From Nelumbo lutea (lineage: Eukaryota; Streptophyta; Magnoliopsida; Proteales; Nelumbonaceae): DNA of 64,000 nucleotides. Below the pieces are notes generated by a model, which saw only the letters and a program-made list of their open reading frames with translations, was not told the origin of the DNA and did not search any database. The stretch covers positions 9,548,633 to 9,612,632 of the forward strand of contig JAKGHH010000006.1 in NCBI GenBank assembly GCA_022828595.1, written 5' to 3'. Of this stretch, positions 1 through 10,698 are shown piece by piece. Position 1 is the first letter of the stretch; the number at the start of each line of letters is the position of its first letter. The translations under genes were made by a program, and so were the position numbers.

Positions 1-3000
1 CGCCGGTGCATCATACCATGCTACTCCATACAAGGAATTCTTTGCCACTTACAAATCAAATGATTTTGGTATTGTAAAAATGGGTAACAGCTACACATAA
101 AAAATTGTGGGGTTAAGTGATGTACAAATAGAGACTGATGTTGGTTGTAAATTGGTTCTCAAGGATGTGAGGCACATACCGGATCTTTGCTTCAACCTAA
201 TTTTTGCAGGAAAATTAGATGAAGAAGGCTATAACAACAATTTTGGTGAAGGAAAATGGAAACTCACCAAAAGATCTCTTATAGTGGCAAAGGGGCGAAG
301 ATGTTGCACTCTTTACAAAATAAAAGCTTAGTTATGCTAGGGGCAACTGAATGTTACAGAAAAAGACTCCTCCAATCTATGGCATAACGGCTTAGTCACA
401 TGAGTGAGAAAGGACTTCAAGTTCTTGCCAAGAAACAACTCCTCTCAGGCTTTAAAAGGTATGCATTTAGATTCATGTATTCATTGTTTTGCTGGTAAAC
501 AACATAGAATGTACATAGAATTTTTTTCAAAGAAATCATCATCATAGAAAGAAAAATGTTTTAAAATTGGTTTATTCTGATGTATGTGACATGAAAGCCA
601 AGTTTCTTAATGGTGCCTCTTACTTTGTTACATTTTTTATGATGCATCTAGGAAAGTATGGGCATATACCATAAAATATAAAATTGAGATCTTAGAAATA
701 TTTAAACATTTTCATATTAGAGTTAAAAGAGAAATAGGAAAACTCTTCAAATGCATCTGTACAAACAATGGAGGTGAATATATTGGTCCATTTGAGGAAT
801 ATTGTAAAAGTAGTGGTATTTGGCATGAACAGTCAGTTCCCAAGACTCCACAACATAATGGTGCGGCTGAAAGGATGAACTGCACCATTAAGGAAAGAGT
901 TAGGTGTATGCTTTCACATGCTAAATTGCCAAAATCTTTTTGGTGTACTGCTTGTTATTTAATTAATCTATCTCCTTCAATTGTTTTGGATGGAGATGTG
1001 TCAGAAAAGATATCAACAATGAGAGATGTCTCATATGATCACCTACGGGTGTTTGGTTGCAAGACATTTGTGCATATTCCCAAAGATGAAAGGTCTAAGT
1101 TTGATAAAAAGTCCAAACAATGCATTCTTTTGGGTTATGCAAATGAAAAATTTGGGTACAAGTTATGGGGTCTAGTTGACAATAAGCTAATAAGAAGCAG
1201 AGATGTGATCTTTTTTGAAGATCAAATGGTTGAGCTTGAGAACTCTGCAAAGTCACAATCAAAGTTTGAAAGCTTTACTAATTTGGATCCAGTTCCTTTC
1301 TCTGTTGTGCATGGTGAAAACATAGAAGATTTACAAGATAATGTGGTTGATGATGATAGCGCCTCAGGTGGCAACCTAGGTGAAGTTGATCATGAAGAGG
1401 GGGAGTAGCCTATAAAAGCTCATCAAGTACCACAAGAGCAACCACAAACTCAAGAAGAAGAACTACAATTGAGAAGATCTACTAGGGGATGAGTGTCATT
1501 AAAGAAATACTCTCTTCATGAGTATGTTATGCTCACTGATGTAGGTGAACCACAACGTTATGAGGAAGCTGTAGAAAGTAAAGAAAAAGAAAAAATGGTT
1601 GAAAGCAATGCAAGAAGAATTAGATTCATTGCATAAGAACTACACTTATAACTTGGTGGATTTACCAAAAAGCAAAAATTCACTCAAGAACATATGGGTA
1701 TTTAGGTTGGAAAAAAAAAAACTCATAGCCAAGGTACAAAGCAAGATTGGTTGTGAAAGAATTTGGTCAAAAAAAGGGTATTGATTTTGATGAAAAATTT
1801 TCTCCAGTTGTAAAAATGTCATCAATCAGAGTAGTATTGGGCCTAGCAACAAGTATGAATTTAGAGGTTGAGTAGTTTGATGTCAAAACTGCATTTCTTC
1901 ATGGTGATTTGGAATAAGACATCTACATGGAGCAATTGGAAAGGTTTGAAGTCAAGGGAAGAGAACATATGGTTTGTAAGCTAAGAAAGTGCTTGTACGA
2001 GTTAAAACAAGCATCTAGGCAGTGGTACAAGAAATTTGAGTCATTCATGGTGGACAAAAGGTACAAGAAAATAGCTACAGATCATTGTGTAATCATTAAA
2101 AAATTGTCTAATGATGATTTTATCATTTTCTTGCTCTATGTTAATGATATGTTGATTGTTGGGCAGGACATAAGCAAGATAACATGTTAAAAAAGGAATT
2201 AAGCAAATGTTTTTCTATGAAAGATTTGGATTCAACACAACAAATTTTGGGAATTCAAATCTCTCGCAATAGGAAAGTTGGAAAGCTATGGCTATCACAA
2301 GAAATGTACATTGGGAAAGTGTTGGAAATGTTCAACACGGACAAAGACGGACAAAGACAAGTCAATTAGTACTCCACTTGCAAGTCACTCCAAGTTGAGT
2401 CTTGAATAGAGTCCTTCAATTGAGAAAAAAAAAGGAAGAAATGATGAATGTACCATACTCTTCAATTGTAGGAAGTTTGATGTATGGTATGGTTTGCACT
2501 AGGCTTGACATTGCACATGTAGTTGGTGTGGTTAGTAGATTTCTTGTCAATCCAGGAAAAGAGCATTGGAAAGTAGTTAATGAATTTTCAGGTATCTCAA
2601 GAGCACTTTTGAATTATGTTTGTGCTTTTGTAGTGGTAAGACTGTTGGAATGCTATACTGATGCAAACATGGCTGGGGACACTGACTCTAGGAAGTCCAT
2701 ATCATGTTTTTTACTTACTTTTGTAGGAGGAATAGTGTCAAGGCAATTCAAACTACAGAAATGTGTTGCTTTATTTACTACAGAAGCTAAATACATTATT
2801 GCAGCCGAAGCTTGCAAGGAAATTTTGTGGATGAAGTAATTCTTTAAAGAATTGGGTAGACAACAAGATGAATATGTTGTTGATTTTTACAGTTAGAGTG
2901 CTATCCACTTAGCTAAGAATCCAACTTTTCATTTCAAGTCCAAGCACATTGGTGTCGGGTATCATTGGATTAGAGATGTTCTTGAGGATAAGAAATTACA

Positions 3001-3119
3001 ACTAGAGAAGATCCATATGGAAAGGAATGGCTCAGATATAATGACTAAATATTTACCCAAGAACAAATTTGATTTCTATAGAGGCTTGGCATGTTTGAGT
3101 ATGAAGAAGACCTCCTCAT
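1..3119 (+). pseudogene. Copia pol pseudogene (protease to RNase H)
   Basis: Translated pieces are 107-331 (end of protease and spacer, with KLVLKDVRHIPDL), 875-1408 (end of integrase and its C-terminal part, with HLRVFGCKTFVHIPKDERSK), 1599-1784, 1927-2190 and 2184-2369 (reverse transcriptase) and 2402-2839 (reverse transcriptase C-terminus into RNase H, with CYTDANMAGD and TEAKYI). The pieces are separated by stops and frameshifts. The polymerase active-site box reads YVNDM where active copia enzymes have YVDDM, so a metal-binding aspartate is lost. The RNase H end (about 2880-3110) lies in further broken frames. No host function is suggested. Confidence 0.88.
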
Positions 3120-3136
3120 GAGTCGTAGGGGAGATT

Positions 3137-3781
3137 TGTTGGATTATCCTCCTCATGAGGTGGGACCCACAAATTGATAAAGCCAAAAATGAAGTAAAGT
3201 AAAAAAGGACAAAAAGGGGAAATCAACTAAAAGGGCCTTTTTGTACTATTTGGCTTGTCTTGCAAGCCAATACATCTTTTGGTGTCCAATGAATTAGGAG
3301 AGCTCACCCTCCACTCTCTAGAAAATAACAGAGAACAGAGAAGGGGTTTTGAAAAGAAGGGTTTGAAAGAAGAAGATGGGGATAAATTACAAGGGCTGAA
3401 ACGAAGAAGACAAGTCCAATTTTAGCATTTTTTCTTACTTCCATTTGTGTGTTTCCACCTTTGGTGAGAGATTTCCTATTTGTTGTTTACTTTATTGATG
3501 TTTTTATTGTTGGAACACAAGAGATTTTTTAATGTTCATCATCTAGTTGTCCTTAGATAGAAAAACATTGTATCCCATTTTCATTGCTGATAGTGGATGA
3601 TTTAGACTTCGGCCATATGGTTTTTACCATCACATTGAGGGGTTTTCCACGTAAAAACTTGTTGTGTACTACTATTGCTTACTTTGTTTTTGGTTATTTG
3701 TTTCATTACTACATATTTGTTCTTTATTGGTTAAAATACCCCTAATTTGCACAAAGAAAAATATAGGGATCATTCCCAACA
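3137..3781 (+). repeat. 3' LTR of the left copia element (645 bp)
   Basis: Starts TGTTGG and ends CCAACA, a perfect 6-bp terminal inverted repeat, directly after the end of RNase H and a purine-rich stretch (GTAGGGGAGA, 3125-3134). The partner LTR is outside the window, so LTR-LTR divergence and the target duplication cannot be judged; the 5 bases after the LTR are ctatg. Confidence 0.82.
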
Positions 3782-4499
3782 CTATGGATGAGTTGCAAGC
3801 ACAAAGATCCCATCATATTAAACTACACAAAAAATTTAGACAATCGAACAATCAACCATCTAGGAGAATGGCTTAAAGCAGATCATCATGCAGAGCAACC
3901 TTACGAATTCAATTTATTCATCCTCCTTTCTCATGCATGAATCGTGTAGAATCGTTTAGACGAAGATTCAGAAGATAATGATCCAAACATGCATTAGCGT
4001 CGATGTATTGAAGGAATAGGAGATAAATCAACACCAGCAACCAGCCCGTTTAATGTGTTACCACAAGTTTAATTTAGGCTTACAACTCGTCCATGTAGAC
4101 AGAAGCACCTTCTACGGGAATACAATCACATCTTGATCATGCGGACCCTCTCAATAACATGTGGTACACCCTTGAAAATTTGGGACTAAATTATAAACAA
4201 CACTACATCACCAAGACAAGATGGCCAGGTCTGTTAGATCTTTGTACGAGAAAAAGGAAGAGAGGCCTGTTGTTCATTGATTTTGTCCATACTACATATA
4301 GCACACACCCACGTCATGATTTTACTTTCGGAGAAGTACAGAAAGACTCAATGCAGATTTTTGATTTCCACCGCAAAGCTATAAACATTCAAAATGTCAA
4401 AAACCCACACTCTATGCACCTGTGCCCGCCATGAATTGACATCAATTCTGAACTGGCGCCTACCCTAAATGTACTTTGAGCTACAAATTATGACCCTGG
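3782..4499. other. Unassigned stretch between copia LTR and LINE
   Basis: About 700 bases that I cannot assign. An open frame at 4159-4434 (plus strand) precedes the LINE endonuclease and could be the end of a LINE ORF1, but I see no zinc knuckle or other motif that proves it. Confidence 0.3.
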
Positions 4500-4865
4500 G
4501 ATGAACTGTCATTCTCCTTTTTACTTTCTTGGAATATAAGGGGAGCTAATGGCTCTAAAACCATTTGTCACTTGCAAAATATATGTAAGAGTGAGAGACT
4601 AGACCTTCTATTCTTATGTGAAACCCGACTTAAACTAAAAGTTAGGAATTAGCAAAATCTCTTCGCTTTCTAAACTCAATATGTAAAGAAGCCAATGGAC
4701 AATTTGGGGGTTGCTTTGTTGCTGAAACACCACCTTATAGATATAAGTTAAGTTGGTTTTCGCTCACCTCATACATCTGTACATAGAAAACACACCACTA
4801 TCATGTAACTGGCACTTGCTCTTGTTTTACAGATTCCCACAAAATATTAGAGGAAGATTGTTTGA

Positions 4866-5022
4866 AACTATAGGAAAAATGACTTTTAGCGGCAGTCTAA
4901 AGGTCTCTAAAATTGCCGCTAGAGACTTTACCGACAGCCGGCTTGCCACTATAAGTTTGGTGTGCTTTATTTTAGCGGCAGCCATGGCCTTCTTTAGTGG
5001 TAGCCCTGGCGCACTATAAGTT
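4866..5022. repeat. Short insertion in the LINE endonuclease, CACTA-like end sequence
   Basis: This stretch interrupts the LINE endonuclease frame, which resumes at LITTLLSPI. It contains TTTTAGCGGCAG and related GCCGCTA words and three copies of ACTATA(A/G)G (near 4869, 4951 and 5012). Such TTTAGCGGC words are common at ends of plant CACTA elements. The copies here are in the same orientation, so a clean terminal inverted repeat is not shown. The boundaries come from the host LINE frame and are approximate. Confidence 0.45.
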
Positions 5023-7506
5023 TTGCTTATCACCACTCTCCTATCTCCAATCTATAAGCCTTGGTTACTCTTAGGGGATGTAAATGACATTTACCTCCCT
5101 CAAGATTTAAAAAATTTCAGAAATAGCATTGCAAAAGTCTCCAAACATATGAAGAATTTCATCACCCAATTTCATCTAGCTAACTTCGATTATGTTGGGC
5201 TACTATTTATATGGACCAATGGCCAATCAGGACCCACACAGATATTGGAACGACTGGATCGAGGTTTGGCCACCCCAAACTAGATACAACTTTTCCTTGA
5301 CTCTACTCTTTACAACCAACCTATTATATCATCAGATCGTGGTCCCATCAAACTAAACACTCAGCCTTCTGCCCCACAATCTAAATCTCACTTTTCATTT
5401 TCTCCCTTTTTGGATGGACCATCCAATTTGCAAACAAGTCATTGAGAATGAATGGGCCATGCAAACCCAAGGACATCCTTGTTACAAACTCACGACAAAA
5501 CTTAAAAGCATGCAAGAAAAGACTAAAAGCATGGAACAAGAACCGCTATGGTATCCAAGATCATCAAAATAGGCTGCCACACAAAATATCCTCCCTCCAA
5601 ATAGCATATGGCTCATCAACTAATGCAAGAAAGGTGCAAAAACTACAACAACACTAAATTCTTGGTTGAATGACGGTGACAAAAACACTAAATTCTTCCA
5701 CCAACTGTGAAAGCAAAGAAATACCAAAAACTTAAACATCTGGGTCAAAGACTTTGAGGATCAATGGACTTCAAGCAAAAGTGAAGTATCCAAAGCTTTC
5801 TTTGATACCATTTGGCAGATAAGAAGTAAGGAGGACGTTCTTAATCCGAATGAGCTATCTCCTATCTCTTTCCCACAGTTGCAACTTACACAAGTAGAGC
5901 CATTGATGGCACCACTAACTCAAGGTGGGCTTCTCCAAGTAGTGAAACAGATGAATTCACACAAAGCTCCGGGATCGGATGGTTTCATTACCACTTTTAC
6001 CAAAATTATTAGGACATTATAAACGTGGAAATCCTTGAATTGGTCAAGAGTTTCTTTCACTTCGAATAGTTGCACAATGAAATAAATAATACCAATTTGG
6101 TATTTGTGCCTAAATGCAGCACACCAATGAATGTACACAACTATAGACCTATCAACCTATGTAATGTGTTGTGCAAAATCATTTCTAAATGGATAGTGCT
6201 AAAGTTGCAACCATTACTATAAGAGCTCATCTCTCCTTACTAGTCTGGTTTCCTAAAAACCCAGCAAATAACAGACAATATTATTTTGGTAAAGAAAATT
6301 GTTCATCACATTAGGTTGCAACGAAAAGGCAAAGATCATGTTGCCATCAAGCTTGACATGTCCAGGGCTTTCAATAGAATGGGTTGGAGATTCCTAAGGA
6401 AAACAATGGCAAAAATGAACTTTCCATCAAAATGTATCAACCTAATATACCAATGCATCTCTACTCCCACCATTTTCATCAAGATTGGAGGTGAAGCTCA
6501 CAACCACTTTCATATAAATAGGGGATTGAGGCAGAGAGACCTCCTATCACCATATCATTTTGTATTAGGTATGGAAATACTCACCCAACTACTCTTTGCT
6601 AATGATGTGATTCTTTTCTGTCAAGCTAACATGTCACAAGTCAAAGTCCTTAACCAAGTTTTGAAAAAATTTGGAAACCTATCTGGTTAGAGGATAAATC
6701 TTGGCAAGTGATCAATCATGTTTAGTATAAATGTACTTAGACATCACCAAAAATTCATCTCAAGCATGCTCCACATTCGCAAGCTACTTTCAGGCTCCAA
6801 ATACCTAGGAATCAGAGTTGGTTTCCAAAACAGAATCGACATTTCCCATCAAGAAATTCTAGATAATTTAAGCAGCCGGGTTACTACATGAAACCAAAAT
6901 TACTCTCTCATGTTGGCAAATTAACTCTAGCTAAATCAATATTGCATTATGCTCCTATATACCCCATGCATACAAAAAAGAGGGAAATCCAAAACCAAGA
7001 CAAATTGCAGACACTTAGACATGATCCATAAAAGTGGCAGACTTACTGAATTGTGACAGGTCTTGGTCTCTTGGAAATTCCAATTGTTTAACTAACTTTT
7101 TAACCCAGCCCAACTCCCCCATATACAAAACATATGGCCTAACCTACAATTGGACTCAAATAAATTAATCTGGAAAAAAACAACGCCCAATGGTCAATTG
7201 ATAGTTTCCTTAGTTTATTGGGAGCTAGTAACAAAAAATCCTACCCCCTCCACTACCTATTTTAATTGGTAGCATTTGTGGAAAACAAAAATTTCACGAA
7301 GATCCCAACTATTTGTTTGGAAGCTCCTATAGGATGGATGGAATATTGACAAAAGATAAATGCTCCTCATGGCTTGGAACCGAGTACTTAACTTGCACTT
7401 TTTGTCATCAAGAGGAAGAAATAGCAAATCATTTGTTATTCTTATGCACAACAATCTAGAGTCATGGGAAAGTGGGCCTTAACCCAAGTAAGGTGAAATT
7501 CTATTA

Positions 7507-7753
7507 ACGGGATTTCGTTTTTTGGATTTTGAGAGGGGGAAAGTTTTTTTTTTCCTGGGTATCACTTACCCAGGAAATAAAAGAATACTTGTACGAGACA
7601 AAAATGCCCCTTTTGATAATAGAATTTTATGGATAAAATGGTCATTATTTTATTTACTTGGGAAATAAAAGAACATGGATAAGCACTTACCTTGGTAAAT
7701 GTTTCCAGGAAACACTTACTTGGGTAAGCAACTTACCAAAAGTAAACAGGGCC
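7507..7753. repeat. MITE inserted in the LINE, TTA target duplication
   Basis: A 247-bp block flanked by TTA (7504-7506 and 7754-7756) separates two LINE segments. It shares long stretches with the element at 38724-39235: GGATTTTGAGAG, a central AAAATGCCCCTTTTGATAAT-like part, AAATAAAAGAACATGGATAA, and a right end of AAACAGGGCC versus GAACGAGGCC. TTA duplications fit PIF/Harbinger (Tourist-like) MITEs. The left end is poorly conserved. Confidence 0.6.
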
Positions 7754-8344
7754 TTAAAGTCACCAATGACAAAGAAACTTATATCTACCTATTTGGTAAA
7801 GGTTGTATTGTGCTCTATCTGGAGAGCAAGGAACAATCTAATATTTGAAAGTACTATTATCACACCAGCACAAGTCAATGCATAAGCAAAGTGCTTTCTA
7901 CAACAGTGCTTCACCTGGCTTGCAAAAACTACTTCAAACTTAACCTAGATACCATGCTCTAATAGTATGCATATTGATGGTTCTTTTGACCCTGTATCAG
8001 GTCATGCAGGAAAGGCATTCATCATCAAACTTTTCATAGAAGAAACCATTGCTGAAGGACAACATTGCTGCCTTGTTGGACAACATCAAGCTATGATGCT
8101 GAAATAAGAGCTCTCTTGGCAGGATGAGAAATAGCCAAAATATGTTCTTGTGGAGTATTACTATATATTGTTACTCTCGTAAGCTAATAGATCTTTTAAC
8201 TATCACAAGCCTAACGAATGGGTGGAGCAACTTCATTGGCATTAGCTAAAGAACATGTTGCAATCTTTTGACTCTATTTTTTTTTTTTCTTTTGTGCATG
8301 TAAATAGGAACCTAAACCTAGCTGCTCATATATTAGCCTACATG

Positions 8345-8740
8345 TAGGGGTGTCAATGGACCAGTTTTGGGTTGGACTCCATCTAAATCAAAATCAATTT
8401 GGATGGATAGGACGGACTAATAAGACATTGAATTTGGACAGACTGGACGGACCAATAAGACATATTGGATTAGACCTGGTCTGTCCATAAGAATTTATAT
8501 TGGATTGAGCCAATATCTGATTCATTGATAGAAGATAAGGAACATAGGTGTCAATGGACTAGGTTTGAGTTGGAACCAATCTAAATAATAAGAATTTGAA
8601 CAGATTGGACAGTCTACATTGAACTGGACCAGTCCAAAATGGTCCAAAATATTCATTGTATTGGATTGGACCAGATCCATTTGTAATGAACTCACCTTGG
8701 ACTGGTTTGGAGACCAAGTCCAATCCAATTGACACCCCTA
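8345..8740. repeat. hAT-like MITE inserted in the LINE 3' end
   Basis: The ends are inverted repeats, TAGGGGTGTCAATGG on the left and CCAATTGACACCCCTA on the right. They are flanked by an 8-bp duplication, cctacatg (8337-8344) and cctacacg (8741-8748, one mismatch). Eight-base duplications and TAGGGGTG-type ends fit hAT elements. LINE 3' sequence resumes after the insertion. A second TAGGTGTCAATGGACTAGG motif at about 8546 suggests an internal duplication of the end region. Confidence 0.75.
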
Positions 8741-9137
8741 CCTACACGTCATGCAAAGGTAAGATGGTCATAAGATATAAATATGATATTGCTTATTTTA
8801 TACAGTTTTCCATCACGTAATGAAGGCTGCTTCTTCCTTTTTTTTTCCTTTTTTTGCAAAAATAAATAAATAAATAAATATATGGTTCCATGTCCAAATA
8901 TCAATTAAGTGATATTTTTCTCCTTAATGTTGTACCAAATCTAAGTCATTTAATTGATATACCAAGTCAACCCAAATCTCAATAACCATCCAATTGATGT
9001 ACCAAGATTTTAATCAACCATTCAAATAAGTCAACACAAATCTCAACCATCAAGTGATGTGTAAAGATGTTAATTAATATATATAAGCCATCCAAATAAA
9101 TCAACCCAATAATGTATGCTATCAAAATTGTTTCTTA

Positions 9138-9246
9138 GGTTCAGTTTGGAAGGAGTACAAATGCAAATTTGTAGAGTGCAAAACCATGTATTTTGTATGT
9201 ATTTGCACTGTATATATTTGTATTTGTACTCCTTCCAAACTGAGCC
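9138..9246. repeat. Tourist-like MITE, 109 bp
   Basis: A near-perfect hairpin. The left end GGTTCAGTTTGGAAGGAGTA mirrors the right end TACTCCTTCCAAACTGAGCC. It is flanked by TTA on both sides (9135-9137, 9247-9249), the target duplication of PIF/Harbinger MITEs. A second copy of exactly the same length is at 31073-31181. Confidence 0.83.
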
Positions 9247-9413
9247 TTAGGAGTTATGAATTAATCATGAGTGCCCAAGTATATATCAATATCTTAACCT
9301 ATCCCAACCATTCAATTAATGCATAGAACTTTTTAAAGAAAATAGGCTATGCAAATAACATATAAAAAAGATAAATGAATAAAATCCATTTTTGGCATGA
9401 ATAAAATCTTGAC

Positions 9414-9631
9414 ATCTGTTAGAGGCATTTAGTCGATCTTTTTGGTGTTTCATAAATTTGTGTTAATTGCAGAGATTTCTCAAGTCGTTTTTCTCCGGGT
9501 GCTCGTGGTTACCTGTTTTTGTCTCAACATGCTTAACATGCTTTTTTGGTTATATTTTTCATTGTTGTTAATTTTTCCACTTTGTAACCTGAGAATTTAT
9601 TAATGAACTTGCCTTTAGGTTTATAAAAAAA
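9414..9631 (+). mobile_element. LINE 3' tail, heavily 5'-truncated
   Basis: The segment ends with a LINE-like 3' end (TTTATTAATGAACTTGCC followed by an A-run at 9624-9632). It is bordered by AAAATCTTGACAT on the left (about 9403-9415) and AAAATCTTGATCAT on the right (9630-9643), which fits a target-site duplication. It has no coding sequence. Confidence 0.62.
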
Positions 9632-10346
9632 AATCTTGATCATTTAAATCCATCCAAATAATGGATCTAACTAAGTTTGGAATATGCTATGTTGCAACTA
9701 AACTCTTGATACATCACTTGGATGGATGATGTTAACTCATTGCTCAAGGAGGCTACTTTGGATTGGTGAGATTAATTCACTAATCCTAGGAGACCATTTT
9801 GATGGTCTAATATTTGGATTGATGTGGCATACTAATTATTTTGATTGGTTAGATCAAGCGAAAATTTGATACATCATTTGAAAGCTAAGTTGCTTAATCC
9901 ACAAGGCTTGTATTTTTTTTTTTTTTGAAGTTTTTCATGAGTTATTTGTATGGGTGAGATCAATTCAATAATTGTAGAGACCATTTTGATAGCTTTGATG
10001 TTTGGATTTATTGGATACATCATTTAGATGGGCAATATTAGATGAATTCTTGGTAAATTATTTGAATGGTTGAAATTAGTTAACCAATCTTGAAATGCTA
10101 TTTTTCATGATCAACAAGAGTTTGAGTTCTCACAAAGTTGGTCCTGACACCCACCTCAGAGCTTTTGAAGTCATGCATTGGGAACATTTATGTGCTTATC
10201 TGTTTTTATTCATGAGGAGATGTTCTCAATGCACAACTACAAGGATTATTTTGATAACCCATTTCATATATGGTTGTATTTTATAGAAATTAAAAGAAGC
10301 AACAGGGATCACTAGAATTGGTAGAAATCTTGGTCACTCACACATA

Positions 10347-10648
10347 GGCCCTGTTTGTTTTTTATTTTATTTGGGTAACTATGTTTACCTGTACATGTGT
10401 TTTTTCAGTAAGCAAGTTTTTATCGTTTTTGTATGCTAGCAGACTAGCAGTTACTCAGATAAAGAGAGAGGTGAGAGGGAGAAAGTGCTTATCGGCTTCA
10501 ATAATTGAGCATGTAAGTTATTTACCCATGTATAAGTTAATCATGTAACTGATACTCTTCGGTATCCTGAATTACCAAAATGCCTAGTATAATAGCAAAT
10601 GAATGCAAGTACTGTGGTAAACTTATGGGTAGATCGAGAAATAGGGCC
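10347..10648. repeat. MITE-like element with GGCCCT/AGGGCC ends
   Basis: Starts GGCCCTGTTTG and ends ATAGGGCC, with ATA on both sides (10344-10346, 10649-10651). The body is AT-rich and non-coding. The inverted repeat is short, so this is a tentative call. Confidence 0.45.
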
Positions 10649-10698
10649 ATAAATACAATGGGTGGGTAATTTCATAATCCTTCACTCCTTTAATCTTT

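Larger units (their letters stand above)
1..3781 (+). mobile_element. Ty1/copia LTR retrotransposon, 5' part beyond the left edge, decayed
   Basis: The window opens inside the protease domain of a copia polyprotein (ASYHATP follows the expected catalytic Asp-Ser-Gly, which lies off the edge). Downstream the domain order is the copia one: protease, pre-integrase, integrase, reverse transcriptase, RNase H, then a 3' LTR. No frame stays open for more than about 180 codons, so the element cannot make its own proteins. Its 5' LTR and gag are not in the window. The placement is sure from domain order plus the LTR; the exact lineage within copia (Tork/TNT1-like by the look of the protease-integrase spacer) is an inference. 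Confidence 0.9.
4500..8880 (+). mobile_element. L1-like LINE (non-LTR retrotransposon), decayed
   Basis: Plus-strand translation gives the ordered parts of a plant LINE ORF2. Endonuclease starts near 4525 with SWNIRGANGS and LLFLCETRL; its second half is at 5023-5283 with FIWTNGQ and ILERLDRGLATPN. Reverse transcriptase is at about 5880-6900 with IKLDMSRAFNRMGW, GLRQRDLLSPY and an active-site box LFANDV in place of FADD. A zinc-binding RT region follows near 7380-7450, and RNase H at about 7970-8330 with IDGSFDPVSG. The tail ends in AAATAAATAAAT near 8865-8880. Stops and frameshifts are frequent and the active-site Asp is changed, so the copy is dead. Three smaller insertions lie inside it (4866-5022, 7507-7753, 8345-8740). 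Confidence 0.87.
8890..10090. other. AT-rich region with two loosely inverted arms
   Basis: Segments 8900-9120 and 9640-10090 carry many short variants of the same words in opposite orientation (for example ACCATCAAGTGATGT versus ACATCACTTGGATGG). They could be arms of an old foldback element into which the MITE at 9138 and the LINE tail at 9414 were inserted. No coding potential is seen. The match is by eye and degenerate. Confidence 0.35.
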
